Counted from the first letter of the stretch, positions 34,774-47,360 are shown. The stretch is DNA of 64,000 nucleotides from Acarospora socialis (GCA_025617375.2 JAMYGW020000011.1:744001-808000); one strand, 5' to 3'. Made by a program: numbers and translations. The notes: generated by a model not told the origin, from the letters alone.

Positions 34774-35589
34774 GACTCCGCCGAGTTTGGTGGATATGCA
34801 GGAAGATTGCAAGTGGCATTCAGTCCGTTAACAGTAGAAGAATCTCTTGGAGAGTAGAGATGTCTGAATCCTTCTTTCTGAAAACCGCTGGTGACGCCCT
34901 TTCTGCCAGACCAAACTCGCATCTGAAACGAAGATGGACGGGACACAGGTTGGGAAAACATATCTGATATATGGTCTTCTAAGATAGAAATGGCCGAGGT
35001 GTGGGATTTGGGTGGGATGGAAGTGGACCTCCTTGCAACGCAGCCTCACTCACTCACATGTTTCCCGTGTTTCAACCGAGATATTTGTGCCACTCGATCG
35101 ACCCAGGAGCCAAGGACTTTTCGAGTTTGGACTTCCCTACATATCAGTGTTCGAACTCTCTATACTGGCGAAAGCGCGGATTGGAGCGGTAAGGTCTGCT
35201 CGAGTCGTGGAGATCGAAAGTATCTTCCTTAGCGTGACAACAACGGTACGAACCCTAAGTACCTGTAAGGGTACATGTACGAAGTACCTTACCTACCTTA
35301 ATCAGCCCAGACTTCCACGGTACAAAGTACAATTCTTATCGGCCCGTCGTTTCCCCGGCGTTTTTGGCGTCGGTGTGTTAGCTTACCGCTTACCTCCGAA
35401 GGATTTAGACTTGAAGGCTGAAAAGGAGACTAGAAGCGGAGACTACACCTAGTCCTGTCGAGCTTCATGAGCGTGGCAAGTCCTCCGGGGGCTGACAGGG
35501 ACCGTGAGCGCTGCAAGACCTCCTTTCGCATTCCGGGCATCACTGAATCCAAGAGGATCGCGTCTGTGCCGTGGGGAGTCTCCGCCACC
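34774..35589. other. Intergenic with GTAC-type palindromes
   Basis: This lies between the divergent starts of the small membrane protein and the Ytp1-like gene. It carries GTACGAAGTAC at 35277-35287 and the variant GTACAAAGTAC at 35320-35330, with several tacctta repeats between. Other content is not coding. Confidence 0.55.
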
Positions 35590-37145
35590 ATGTACAGAAC
35601 GTTGAGCGTGCCAGGGCTGGTGTCCATACTCTTGGCTGGTTGCGCCACAGCACACGAGCATCACGGGGAGGAATTCCGTGAAGGGCAGGCAATAACGGCG
35701 GAGCCAATTGTAAGTGATGGATTCGAATTCTCCCTCACGATGGACACTGAATGATGAGGGCAGGATTCAATATTATGGGTACATATCATACTTCAAATTA
35801 TTACCTTTGGCCTGATCTTCCCGACTGGGATGGTGCTTGGGGTATGTTGCAGCCGACTGAGAATATCCAGTTCCACGTCCCTTGATTGACACGGATTTGT
35901 ACAGATTGTGCGGTCACGATGGCATGTCCCCGTCCAAGTCTTCGGCGCCGTGGCTGCTGTCGTCGGTTACTTCCTGGGTCATGCTCATGGCGGCCGTCAA
36001 TTCGCACCCAACATTCACGCCGCCTTCGCCTCGTCCCTGATGCTGATGCTCCTCCTCCAAATCGTGCTGGGTGTATACCTCAAGCTTCACCTGACGAAAG
36101 GCATACACTCTCGCATCCGTCGGCATGTCGTCAAAGGTCACGGGGTTGTTGGCAAAATCATGCCCATCGCTAGTTGGGTACAGATGCTCTTCGGCGGGAT
36201 CACCGCACTCGGCTTCTGTCGTGGTGACCATCTGGGTCAATGTCTGGCACATTTTATCATGGGCAGCGCATTCATCGGCTACGGCATCATGCTCACCATC
36301 CTTCTCCTCGTCGGCCAAATCTGGTTGAAACGCACCGGACGGTCGCAGGAGTTCTTCGACTCACTCGTCATCGCGGCTTGGGGTTGTGTAAATACTTTTA
36401 CGGAACATAGGTGGGGAACGGCGTGGGTGAAGAACGATCTGCAACATACGAGCATGGGCATTGTATGGTGGTGTGCGGGGCTCTTGGGGATGTGGCTGAG
36501 TAGGAAGAGGGACGGCAGGCCGAAGAGGAACCTGATTCCCGGAATCGTGATACTCCTCACCGGATGGGCAATGTCGGGGCATCCGCAAAGTCTACACTTG
36601 AGCACGATGGTTCACACCGTGTTCGGTTACACGCTCATGGCTGCCGGAGCCACGAGGATCGTCGAGATTGCATTCGTATTGCGTGATAGAAATTCAATCT
36701 CTAGGAACCCTGAGGAAACGAACAGTTTCCAATACCTACCACCATTCGTAAGTCCCCTAGCCACTCTGACTGGCCCTCCACTAAGCCATCAACTTAGCTG
36801 CTCTACGCGTCCGGATTCCTCTTCATGGGCGCCACGGAAGAGCAGATGGCGCTCATGTCTGCTGCCAACGTCACCCACGTAGCCTACGTCCTCATACTCT
36901 ACAGCGTCGCATTCCTCCTCTTCCTTTTCGTCAACGTCCTTCTCCACATCTACGCCGTCTATGCTTGGCCAACGGCTCCGAAGAAGGATCCCGAGGCATC
37001 GAGAGTGAACGGGCATCTTAATGGTCATGCTCGGACGCCGAGTCAGAGACAAGTGCGAGACGCCGAGGAGTTTGAGCTGGAGGGTTTGATGAGCGATGGG
37101 GCTGAAGAGGTGGAGACGCCGAGAGCCAATAGGAAGCGTCCCTAA
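35590..37145 (+). CDS. Ytp1-like polytopic membrane protein
   Basis: This is a member of the fungal Ytp1 family (N-terminal DUF2427-type domain plus C-terminal Ytp1 domain), related in layout to cytochrome b561/ferric-reductase-like membrane proteins; its biochemical role is not established. Exons 35590-35709, 35764-35841, 35905-36747 and 36798-37145 close to 462 codons. The start has a strong context (gccaccATG) and a signal peptide (MYRTLSVPGLVSILLAGC, then AHEHH). Around ten hydrophobic helices follow. Several conserved histidines stand at helix ends (GHAHGGRQF, GVYLKLHLTKGIHSRIRRHV, HFIMGSAFIGYG, QHTSMGIVWWCAGLLG), which might bind haem or metal. The Ytp1 signature FTEHRWGTAWVKND is present. 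The last 70 residues are a hydrophilic tail. Confidence 0.88.
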
Positions 37146-37701
37146 ACTCGTTCATAGCTCCAAATAATTTCTCTTTGTGCATCTTATATGGCGAATCTGG
37201 AGGGCATGTTAAATTTGGGAGCGGTGTTTAGCTTTCTTGTATGGATTTGTAGTCCTCACCAACAGCGCAGAGCAGTCTCAATCGATGGTCGCCCAAAGGG
37301 GTTTTGGTTCTTGCTCACCTGAAACAGGCAATGTATCAGATGAACTAATTGAAATGGAGCACCCTACACGGGTACTTGAACAATGCTGGATGGGTATGAG
37401 TCTGATCGAAGTCCTTTAGCATGAAGGTAAGAGTGATCGATATCAGTCTTTGAATGTACATGCGCGGCCGATTTTGATGTGATGCACATCACGTAGCTGT
37501 AAAGTGGGATGTACTTTTTTGTTTAGGCATTGAAGCATCCATCTATTCGCCAACACCTTCCGTCAACCCAAAGCTGAGGATCCCACACGTACGCTCACTA
37601 AGCTAGCTGCTGGTGGACCATCTGAAACGCCATTCCCTGGCGCGAAACATTCATACAACCATAACCTGCACCAACAAGAGACGATCGGCTCCCTTACTAG
37701 T
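37146..37701. other. Intergenic, convergent
   Basis: This lies between the stop codons of the Ytp1-like gene and AOS1. No coding or RNA signal was seen. Confidence 0.5.
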
Positions 37702-39021
37702 CTACACTGCCGAGGCGCCCAAATCCGGGAAGATGGGATGCATCGCGTAGACCGGGCCCTTGGATTCCTCGCCATCGAAAAGAAGCAAGTTCTGGATCGG
37801 CTGTTCCCGCTGGCCGAGGACGTTGATCACGTCTTGCGCCAGCTGGCCGCCCAGGAACGCCGTCACGGGCGCCAGCTCGCTGCCCAGGTTCTGCAGAAAA
37901 CTGCGTAGAAACTCGCTCCGCAGCGTCTCTTGGGGCAGCTGTAGTTCTTTGTGTTTGTCCGTCGCCAGCGTCGTGAAGAGCTCCAGGTCGGCGTGACTGT
38001 GCGACGGGAACGTTCCCGAGATCTTCTGGAACTCCCACAGCGCGCGGAGGCAGGTAAGGAGAGGGGAGACTTGCATCTTTCGACGGCGGTTGGCGAGGTG
38101 TTCGGGCGGCATCGGAGAGGTGTTGGCTAGGATGATGGGCGAGTAGATTTCCCGTTTCGTGACCATCTCGACGAGTTTGCCGTTCTCTTTCTTCGTCGAA
38201 GCGGCGACGATCGACCTGGTCGCCGTCTCCGGTTTGAGGATGGTGGGAACGTTAGACTTCTCGCGTTCGATGACATAATCGTGCTGAATCAGGTCGACGA
38301 AGATGTAGCCGTAGAATCCGTGGCTTCCGGCAGCGTAGAAGGGTCTGTTCGATAGGCGGCAAGAGGCATTGATGGTAGAGAGAGTGTTGATATCGAGCTC
38401 CGTAGCTACGACAATGTCATAGAGAGAGTAGAATTCTGGCTGTTTCATCTGGATATCATCTGTGTCGACGTGAAGAGTGACCCGAGGGTTAAGCTTCTGT
38501 ATGTTAGTTGCAGCCGCTTGTGCCCGCTGTCGAAATGGTCAGCTTGTACTTCCTGCGGGCGTGAGAAGCACAATCGTACATTCTTCCCGATGTCTTCTTC
38601 TGACACAAAGAACTGAGAGCAAAGGTCATCCTCGGTGACGACTTCGTGGTCGACGATCGTAAGTGAGCCTATCCCTGCAAGCACCAGGTTCTTCACAACC
38701 TCGTTGCCCAGTGCTCGGAGAGTAATCAGCAGGATCTTAGCAGTCCGAAGCCTTGCAGATAGTGACTATAAGCATGTGCAGGTCTCTCTTCATTACATTT
38801 TACGCCTTACTTCTCTTGCGCTTTCACGCCCCAAAGCCGGATCTGTCTGTCGTATAGCGCAATCTCATCTATCGAACGTTAGTAATCTATCAACATCCCA
38901 ATGTCAAAAGGCGCTGCTAACCTGCACTTATCGACTGGGTCGGTGGAATAGCAGTCACAGGTACTTCGACCTGATCTCCGGGAGTAACTTTGCCATTGGT
39001 TCCATTTCTGAGGCCTGTCAT
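37702..39021 (-). CDS. AOS1: AOS1, SUMO-activating enzyme subunit 1
   Basis: Aos1 pairs with Uba2 to form the E1 that adenylates SUMO (Smt3) and passes it to Ubc9. Exons 39021-38922, 38868-38811, 38751-38580 and 38526-37702 close to 384 codons. The ThiF/E1 N-terminal block reads DEIALYDRQIRLWGVKAQEK and ILLITLRALGNEVVKNLVLA. GIGSLTIVDHEVVTEDDLCS and QFFVSEEDIGKNRAQAA follow, and LNPRV comes next. Later blocks include NASCRLSNRPFYAAGSHGFY, GYIFVDL, and near the end VTAFLGGQLAQDVINVLGQR plus NLLLFDG. Like other Aos1 subunits it lacks the catalytic-cysteine domain, which resides in Uba2. The ATG at 39021 follows an upstream open stretch with no earlier ATG in frame. Confidence 0.94.
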
Positions 39022-39505
39022 TTTTGGTCCGTCGTGTCTGTTGTTTACTTCGAACCCTCTAACCTTACAGTTACTGGTACTGGTCCTGGTTCTGGGCGTA
39101 AGGATTGTAGCTCCCACTCAACCACTACTGAGCCCTGAGTTTGACGGGGATCGTGTTCCTGAAGCCGGGAGCGCTAAGTTCAATCACCCATGGTTGATAC
39201 GTCGATGGGAGAGTCAGTCTCGTTGTAGCTTACATAAGCATATCCATACCGTACATGTGGCTCCTTTGTCCAGTAGCCTTCGATGATGTTTCGTGCTTCA
39301 GGGCGTTGCTGACCTTGTAATATTCATATTACTCCGACTTGACTCGTACACAGAAAACCCTTGTGTGTCACTTGTTCCTGTCACCTCCCATCATACCTTT
39401 GAAGGACAAATCTTCTGGTTGAGATCAACTACACCTATTTGTGCCAGCAGTGCCTTTCTACTCCTACGACTAAGATACTATATCTCGTGTCATTCAACAT
39501 CTTCC
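39022..39505. promoter_or_regulatory. Divergent AOS1 / Doc-like gene intergenic region
   Basis: About 480 bp between divergent start codons, so it holds the 5' regions of both genes. No specific element is identified. Confidence 0.45.
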
Positions 39506-41485
39506 ATGACCGTAAATGACAAGGCCTCTTCTAATCTCCATGATGGTATGTATGATTCATCCGACTCTAGTCCCGACTGGTCCCTACAACCTCTACAGCT
39601 TGAAGGCGGCATTGAATGGACTACTGAACCGTCTTTACACAGTCCGGCAGTTTCGACTTCCCTCCAGCATCGGGATCTACCAGCGCCCCAAGTATACCGC
39701 CCCGCCTCTCATCCCCTTCGTCGAATGTTCCAATCGACCCATCGGTTCGCCTACAACATCTTCAGAATTCTCTCCGAAACGATCGAGAACGTGAGCGAGC
39801 GGAACGAGCAGCCATGGATGACGAAGCCGTTAATCAGATTGCAGAGCGGCGCCGTCGAAGGGCTATGGTACATGAGATCGGCCGGCTTCATGCTGTTAGG
39901 GACGTACCGAGCGCTGCGGATCTAGCCGGAACCTTGGATCCTCCCACATCTGCCGTCCGCAACAGACTTCAACCCACGCCACGTGCTCGGTATCTCCAAA
40001 GACGCCGCCAGGAACAAGACACATATCACTCGAGCGCACTGGCCGGTCTGCAACAGGCGGGAGAGCGACTGGCCGAAGCTAGCTCTAATTTGAGCTCTCT
40101 GCTCGATCAACCGATTCCGCGGATCGCGTCACCCGACATTGCTACTCAGGAGTACTCTGGCGAGGCCGAGGTGAACAGGAGAAGATCCAAGCGTAGAAAA
40201 CTCGAAGGCGATGGTCCGGCTGGTGGCATGCAAGGTTTCAGTTACGGTCACTTCGGTCAGGTCGTCCCCGGGCGACTGAAGATGGAGATTATCAGTTGCG
40301 ACGGAGGGAGCCACATTGAGCAGTATAGTGGCACTAAAGATTATGGAGCGGAGAACGTCTTACGAAACGATCAGAGCGTCTACTGTACGAAGAGCAACAG
40401 ATGCAACCTGATCTTAAGCCATATAGGCGAGACCGCGTTCTGCTTGAAAAAGTTGGTTATAAAGGCTCCGGCAGGGGGGTTCACCGCTCCGTAAGTGATC
40501 CTTCTCCGACTACGGCACGAACGCTCACTGTCGACCTGTTGTAGAGTACAGGAAGGCATGGTCTTCATATCGATGATATCAGATGACTTACTCGCACGTA
40601 CCGCTCAATATCAAATTCACTACTCGCCATCTCCTTCACGGATTGTGTCAGGTTCCTCGGCCATCACCGGTCGTGAGAACCCTCGTCCACTTTCGAGTCG
40701 CGCCAGCTTATATCCGAGACCACACCCGCCACACTCCTCAGATTTTTACTCCGGCGCACTAGCGAGGCGGGAATACTATGCTTCTTGGAGTCCTCCACAT
40801 GGCTTGGCAAACCCATCAGCAATTCCAGGTGATCCGGATGATGGGGAGGAGCTAGACATCGACGGAGAAATTGACTCCTACATCAACAACCACCCTCCGG
40901 CAACCACCCATCTTCCATCCCCGCCACCCTTCACCGTCATCACCGACTGCGACGACAAATCCGGCGACGAAGAAGAAGAATCTAGCGCCGCTATCCTCAC
41001 AGACCGGTACCGGCGGGACCACCTGGCAGTATCTTACTCGTCCGACGACGACGATGGTGGTCTGACCCGCTCGGTCAACACACATCATCGCATCATGGGT
41101 CCTCCGGGTAGCGGCATCCGGCGTAATCGGCGACGCGCCACCCCCAGCCGGATCGAGCTCTCGACGCACCCGAACGCATCTCACACGCAGGACGGTGAGT
41201 CCTCGGCGACGTCGGAAATTATGGCACCCCATGCGAGATTCTTCATCCGAAAGGAGAAGAGCATGGTCAGCATGAAGTTTGACCCGCCTGTGTAAGTCTC
41301 TTTCGACCGCCAATTCGACCCTACGAACAGAGTAACTAATCTGCCCTGTGGCCTTGCACAGATCCGGCAGGTACATTCTTCTCAAACTCTGGAGTCCGGC
41401 GCGCGACAAGAACATCGACATTCAGAGTATCGTCGTCCACGGATTTGCTGGGCCGAGGTTCTGCCCGGCTGTTGAGTTGATGTAG
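39506..41485 (+). CDS. Conserved fungal protein with split Doc/discoidin-like domain
   Basis: Four exons (39506-39790, 39838-40490, 40545-41291, 41362-41485) close to 602 codons. The first intron (39791-39837, GTGAGC...CAG, 47 nt) is inferred from phase; if wrong, the start is ATG 39814. Residues about 95-190 are Arg/Glu-rich and helical. Then comes a beta-rich block (FGQVVPGRLKMEIISCDGG, LRNDQSVYCTKSNRCNLILS, LKKLVIKAPAGGFTAPVQEG), and after a 200-residue acidic/Pro/Ser-rich spacer a second piece (KEKSMVSMKFDPPVSGRYIL, LKLWSPARDKNIDIQSIVVH, GFAGPRFCP). The last piece resembles the C-terminal strands of Doc1/APC10- and discoidin-type galactose-binding folds. The long insert would split one beta-sandwich. 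The family call is structural inference; the actual function is unknown. Confidence 0.78.
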
Positions 41486-42484
41486 AGCGTTGCATTTTCG
41501 TGTCGCATAATCTGCGGGCTCCATTCTGAGGACAGAACATTGTGTTGGGTGTTTTTGGGTCAGCGACGTGCCGTACTCTGTTGATTTTATCGGCTGAACT
41601 GGGCATGGGATACCCTAGCGTTTGTTTCCACAGACGAGGAAGGGCGTCGCACGGAGTTTGGCGCGTAGTGCGTGAGCGTAGTCGTGTTTTATACTTGTCT
41701 TACGAGATGAGTAGCTGCATACGTTGGAGTTTTCAGAGTGGTATATCAATGCCTTCCGATACGAGTCCTCCTTAGTAGGAACTCCGTGGTTCGCGTTACG
41801 AATCTGATAGCATGTAAGACCAGTTCAAGCTTCCACAAATCTACAGCATATGCATCGTGCCGTCTGAGAGGGGGTCTATCTACCCCAGATAAGAGCACAC
41901 CCACCGGTCTTTCGACAGATTCCGTAACAGCAGACAGCACAGTCAACACTTTAGAGTTTCTTTCCGTCACTAAATCGCGTATCATATCCTATCCTATCCC
42001 TGTCCCTATCCGTATCCCTATCCAACCCAAGCACAAGTGACTACTATTACAAAAAGTCCCCCTGCCTCATCTCAGGGCCTCTCATTTCCCTCCCTACTGC
42101 CACAGACGCGTACACAAATGAAAAGCTTCGGATTCGGTCGAGATCGGAGAGTACAGAGCGAGTAGAAAAGACGTATCCAAGTTTCTTAAGGGGAGTTGGA
42201 TGTCAAAGCCGGCCACCGTGGAGAGAGAAGCTTTAAAACTGGGGAACAAGAGGAAAAGAAACAAAGTATGGGCAAGCATGTTCCGAGAAAGTTCCCAACA
42301 CCTGTCTATCTTTCGCTGCCCGTTCTGTTTGCCGCCGTCATTCGTCATAGCCGTCGTGATCGTCTGGTGGGCGGCAGGATCTTCTGTGCATGAGAGATGC
42401 GTGGATAGGCATGAATAGGATCTCGAAGATTGTGTGAGGGAGCAACTGCAATGGAGAGTATCCAAGCTGGTAAGTAGGACAACG
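41486..42484. other. Intergenic, convergent, with short TATCC-type repeat
   Basis: This lies between two converging genes. At about 41984-42023 is a short imperfect run of tatcc/tatccc units. No gene was recognised. Confidence 0.5.
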
Positions 42485-45061
42485 CTAACAGACCACAACG
42501 TCACCGCCGGCTGGATCTGAGCCGGGGTTACCGCTATCCCGCACGAAGCCACTATACTTGGCCATGCTGAGATCCTCGTCCGAGATACCCAGGCTGATGC
42601 CGCTGTCATCGTGGCTCTGCAGGTGACCTAGACTGGTTACTGGGTTGACGCTCTCCGCCGAACCCGTCGTCAGTACCGGTCCGCCGTTATTGGCGCTCAA
42701 TGCAACTTCCGCAGCTTCGAAATCCATGTCTACGCTGCTGAACCGGCTTTCTGCGTGACTGCTGGTCGCTGTTCGTGGCCGCGAGTGGAAGAGGTCGGAT
42801 GTTGCGTCGAGAGCTAAGGCGGCCGCAGTGGTGGAAGTGGTCGTTGGTGTGTGCTCCATGAATCCACCCTTCTCGGCCAGCCACTCGACCATTTCGTCAA
42901 CCCATACCTTAGTGACCCACCACGATCCGAAGCTGAGAGATTGTCCCATAGTGATGTCTCGGAGAGCTGCTGAGCTGACTTGACCCACCCCTTGGAGGAT
43001 AGTGCGAGCATCCGCGCCGGGGAATCTATGGGGCAGACTGGAAAGAAAATTTGTCCACCGATCAAGGACACCCTCAGTCGAAGTATTGGTCTGGTATGCA
43101 TGCTGGTTTGTACCGCCAGAAGCGAAACTGGCACTCTCGAATATGGTTCCGGCTTCGAGGTAGGATGGCGTACTCAGAGGCCCTAGAAGCTCCCGGATCT
43201 CGGAGGTCAGAATCTTCAGGACACGATGGTAACCACAATTGGGCAAGCTACTCTCGACGACTTTGAGCGGTTTGACGCTGAGAACCCAATCATGCCACAT
43301 CTGATCGCGGTTGGCGTCATTGCAAAGCATATTCGCTGCCGCGTGAGCCGTTTCGTTGACTCTCAGGAGGCGATCCAAAAGACCAGCAAATATCGTTGCA
43401 GGAGCGAGTTTGGCGTCGATAACGTGAGCGGGATGGTTTTGAAAAGTAGTTCTGATGTGGGCGCCCAGCCTCTCTGATATGGTTCTCAAAGTATCAATAA
43501 CTAGCTTGGGTACCACTTGAAGGGTTAAGGGCGCCACCACTCGAATCATCTTCTGGTACATGAGCCAGTCGCACTCCTTTACCCATGGCGCGACGCTGGG
43601 CTGGGCGAGCAGCTTCTGGACGGGGACTGTCAAGGTGCCATGGAACGATGTGAAGTGGTGAAAGAACATCTTCTCCTTACAGAACCGTATGCAATCTATG
43701 ACGGAAACGCAATGTGATCGGTATAGAGCTGTGAGTGCATCGGCGACGTCAGGATCAGTACCAGGTGGAGTGTAGTCATGAATGCTTGGTAAATTGATAG
43801 GCTCGTTTTCCCGGAAAGGCATCTCTTCGAAAGTGGGGAACTTAAGTTCGCGCCGAACCATGTTTGAGCGGGAGGATGCACGATCGAGGTCGGTACTAGT
43901 CGTATCAATGAAGAGACCACCAGAGGCCATGTTGCCCTGCGAATCGGGAAACTTTATAGTGTTGTCGAAGGACGCCCCAGGCGAAGGAAACACAGCAGTA
44001 TCAGCAGGGAGGCGTGACTTGAAGCTATAGTATCACTGGCGTGTAAGTAGAGAAAGCTACGAAGAGACAACCGAGTCTGGCGCGACGCGTCAGGGCAGGA
44101 CCAACCTTCTACCATTCAGCGATTGAGATAGCCGCCCATGTTGTGCACTATGAGCTCTCTCCTGGTCAATGACATCCTGCTGGTCCTCTTCTAATGACAA
44201 ATCCACATAATGATACTTTGACTCTCCGCGCATTCCGAGTCTTCGCGTCTGGATGCCAGGGAAGATGATTCGGACGAGTTTACCAAAAGATGCTGGATTC
44301 AGAGGAGGGACTCGTTCAGTGCCACATCTCGTTGCATAATGTGCAAAAACGCGGTTTCGAGGCACAGAGCCAGTGCTCTTCTTACACACGGAATTCAACC
44401 TAGGGCTCAACGTTAACTCAAGCAATGGCTAACTAATCTGCAGATCGTACCATAGCATTGCAAATATTTGCTTCGTTTTCTCGGATTTCGGTCCACGTTC
44501 GTTAGTCAGTACTTGTGCAGCAACTTCCTTTATTGATCTGCCTTGGTTCTCACGGAACAACCTTCGCAGCTCAAGGTCATTAGCAATGCTTGAGGCAGAT
44601 CCTTTCTTTTTCTTAACCCCATCCGCTTCTGTCCCGTCCTGTCCTTGATCTTCCATTGTAGCCTCAAGCAGTTGACTGTCTGCACCATCAAAGGACTGAT
44701 AGTGTTCCAGCGGAGGTCGGCCTTCCAAACCCTGGGTTCTATAGCCTGCACTAGACACATGGATCTGGTTAGACTTGGTACGATCTTGTAAGGCCGGATC
44801 CAGTGCGAAGTCATTATTTGAAGCTTTCAACTGCTGAACTGATTGCCGAAGCATGTCTTCTGTCGTATATGGAAACACCGACTGTTGTTGCTGGTGGTGG
44901 TCTGGGAATCCGAAGGACGTATCAGGCGCATGTTGAGCATCGTGTGAAGGCTGGGTGTTGATGGACTGCACACTTGTTGTTGAGGCCCTGGATTTCGGCC
45001 GACGACTACTGGCTGTAGACCCAGACGTGTTCGAGCGTGGTCGGGGATTATTCGAAGCCAT
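42485..45061 (-). CDS. RFX-family transcription factor (Rfx1/Crt1-like)
   Basis: Fungal RFX factors bind X-box sites. Yeast Crt1/Rfx1 represses DNA-damage genes and other fungal members act in the cell cycle and morphogenesis. Exons 45061-44451, 44399-44106 and 44024-42485 close to 814 codons. The winged-helix RFX DNA-binding domain spans exons 1-2 (about 200-280): IFAMLWLNSVCKKSTGSVPR, NRVFAHYATRCGTERVPPLN, ASFGKLVRIIFPGIQTRRLG and MRGESKYHYVDLSL. All the recognition-helix and wing residues look intact. The N-terminal 150 residues are Ser/Gln-rich with a short QQQQ run. The middle (about 360-650) contains the extended helical region typical of RFX proteins (LYRSHCVSVIDCIRFCKEKM, FFHHFTSFHGTLTVPVQKLL). 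The C-terminus is disordered and acidic. Confidence 0.93.
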
Positions 45062-45697
45062 ACCGGCTCTTGGTAGGAGATGCTACCTACGATCGCTGTC
45101 GTTGGAATTAGCCCAAGTTCTCGATAATCACCAGAGCAACAGAGTGGTCACAATGAGCGTCGCAAAATATACTCGGGCCTCGACTTACGATTGCCTTACT
45201 GGATCTCAGTTGTCGCCTGAAATGATCCTTTTTGGCGGTCTCACAAGCTGCAAACGAAGCCGCGGGGCACAATCGATGCTGTTTACTGTGTGGCTGACCC
45301 ACAACAACGTGCGGCTTGCAGGAACTGACCACTGCAGGCAAGTTCGCGATAGCTAGCAGCGCAGCACTTAGAGTCGTAACCGCTACCTATTCTCGATGTT
45401 AGGATCCAAGATTGACTGAGCTCGCCGTCTCAGCTCACTGTCGCCGGTCGTTGTTGTCCGAAAGAGGGTCGGCCGAGCAACCGAGAAAGAATAGCTAACA
45501 ATCATGTGATCTCGCTTCGGGGAGGCTTGGGTCAGCCCACCGATCCTTTTAGTTTCGTCATGTATAACACCCTCGTCTGAAGAACCAACAAATTCACTTC
45601 TTAGCATTTATCACAGCAATTTGCACGAAGGCATTATCCAGGATCGCATCAATTCTCTGAATTGCAATCAATCTCACATCAACACGCAATTATCACA
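45062..45697. promoter_or_regulatory. Divergent RFX/YOP1 intergenic region
   Basis: 636 bp between divergent start codons, expected to hold both promoters. No X-box could be confidently named by eye. Confidence 0.45.
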
Positions 45698-46659
45698 ATG
45701 TCTTTCCAGGACCGAGCCCAACATCAGATCGGCCAAATCGATAAGGAGGTATGCCAATCGAACCCGATACCTACACACTGCACGGCGCAATGCCATCTGA
45801 AACGGCAGGCTTCTTCGCGTCCTCCTATACTGTTTTCGAGAGCGTTCTATGCTAACAAACACTGTGATAGCTTTCCAAGTATCCTATGCTCAACAATTTG
45901 GAGAAGCAGACGTCTGTCCCTAAAGTCTATGCTTTCCTCGGCCTTCTCGGAATCTACTTTTTCCTCATTTTCTTCAACATTGCTGGCGAATTCCTCGTGA
46001 ACATTGCCGGCTTCATCGTTCCAGGATACTATTCGCTTGAAGCTCTGTTCAGCGCGGGAAAGACAGATGACACTCAAGTAAGTTCTTTCTCTCCCTACCG
46101 TCATCTTTGAAAAAGACAGCATTATTGAATTTATTATTTGCCGTTCTCATACTGGGGTGGCCGCTGACTTTATCTTAGTGGTTGACAGTACGTAAATAGC
46201 CCTGGGAGCAGCCAGGATTTATTCGGAGCCTCAAGCTACAACATGCTGTGCCCCGATTGCGAGCATGTGACTGATTAGATATTCCTTGCAGTACTGGGTT
46301 GTGTACGGATTCCTGACCGTCTTTGAAAGTGCTGTCAGCGCCGTGTATTGGTTCCGTATGTACAATGGGTTGCGCAGCCATGACGTACATTCGTACTGAT
46401 ATACGATAGCTTTCTACTATACCTTCAAATTTGTTCTTGTCTTGTGGATGGCTCTTCCCCAGACAGGGTAAGATTTCCTGTCTACCAACGCTAGTCGATA
46501 AGCTCTAACATAGATATCTTCAGTGGCGCTCAGATTGTCTTCCGATCCCTCATTCAGCCCGTCTTCTCGAGATACTTCTCTCGCACGGGTTCCACTGCTG
46601 CCAATCTCCGTTCCCAGGCCGACCAGGCAACCATGCCCAACAGACCCCACGGCTTGTAA
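45698..46659 (+). CDS. YOP1: YOP1, REEP/DP1 ER-shaping protein
   Basis: Yop1 is a TB2/DP1/HVA22 hairpin protein that curves and stabilises tubular ER with reticulons. Six exons (45698-45748, 45871-46077, 46179-46187, 46292-46355, 46410-46467, 46524-46659) close to 174 codons, normal for fungi. Family text: MSFQDRAQHQIGQIDKELSK, YFFLIFFNIAGEFLVNIAGF, PGYYSLEALFSAGKTDDTQW, YWVVYGFLTVFESAVSAVYW, PFYYTFKFVLVLWMALPQTG and GAQIVFRSLIQPVFSRYF. Exon 3 is a 9-nt micro-exon encoding Trp-Leu-Thr, needed for the conserved DDTQWLTYWVVY join. The hydrophobic stretches form two hairpins, and the C-terminal amphipathic helix is retained. Confidence 0.96.
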
Positions 46660-47360
46660 GCCTTGGTACAGTTGCAGACAAAGTATTCAAATGCCGGCGC
46701 AACTGCTTGGACTTGGAGCGGCACTCATGATTAATGGTACCTGGATAGCGCAGCGTCGACATGTGTACCCTTTTGTCCCTTGCCTACCCCTCAAGTGTCG
46801 ACAATAGCTCGAGATACGGGGCTGTGAAGACGGTCTCGAAGATTGTGGAGGTGCGGGCAGCGGATGGCTTTTACTTTCATGTTCTACCAAACCGTATACC
46901 TTATTGCTCTTTGTTGTTCGGGACTTGAAGGTCTGCCTTTGTGTACGACCCTACTTTGATCAAGTCTACGCGTATCTAGAGGTGTGATTATTTTAGAAAG
47001 AGACTCGGCATGTGGATATACTTCAACCTAACTTTGGTGTCTTGGTGCCACATCTATTCCGCTTCGTTGCCGAACGCTGCTCCCCGTATCCGGTGCCCGG
47101 TTTTCAGATCCAGGGGACAAAGAAGCAGAGTAGGTTATGCGCAGAATGACCATGACAATCGAGCCCCATAGAACACCTAGCCTAACTAACGTCGGGTTCG
47201 TGATACCTCCAGATGCAGCTTCGTGATATATTCAAATACTTCTGCCCTGGCAGCGCAGGTGCCGGCGCCACCAGAAAAGCTATCTTAAACGGAGTCATAC
47301 AGAGTCAACCCAGGTAGGCCCAGTCCATCGGAGCAACGATTTGCAATACAGTGAGAGGAG
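46660..47360. other. Non-coding interval downstream of YOP1
   Basis: No intact gene. A short coding-like stretch near 47210-47310 (in frame LRDIFKYFCPGSAGAGATRK) could be a remnant but has no recognised family. Confidence 0.4.
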
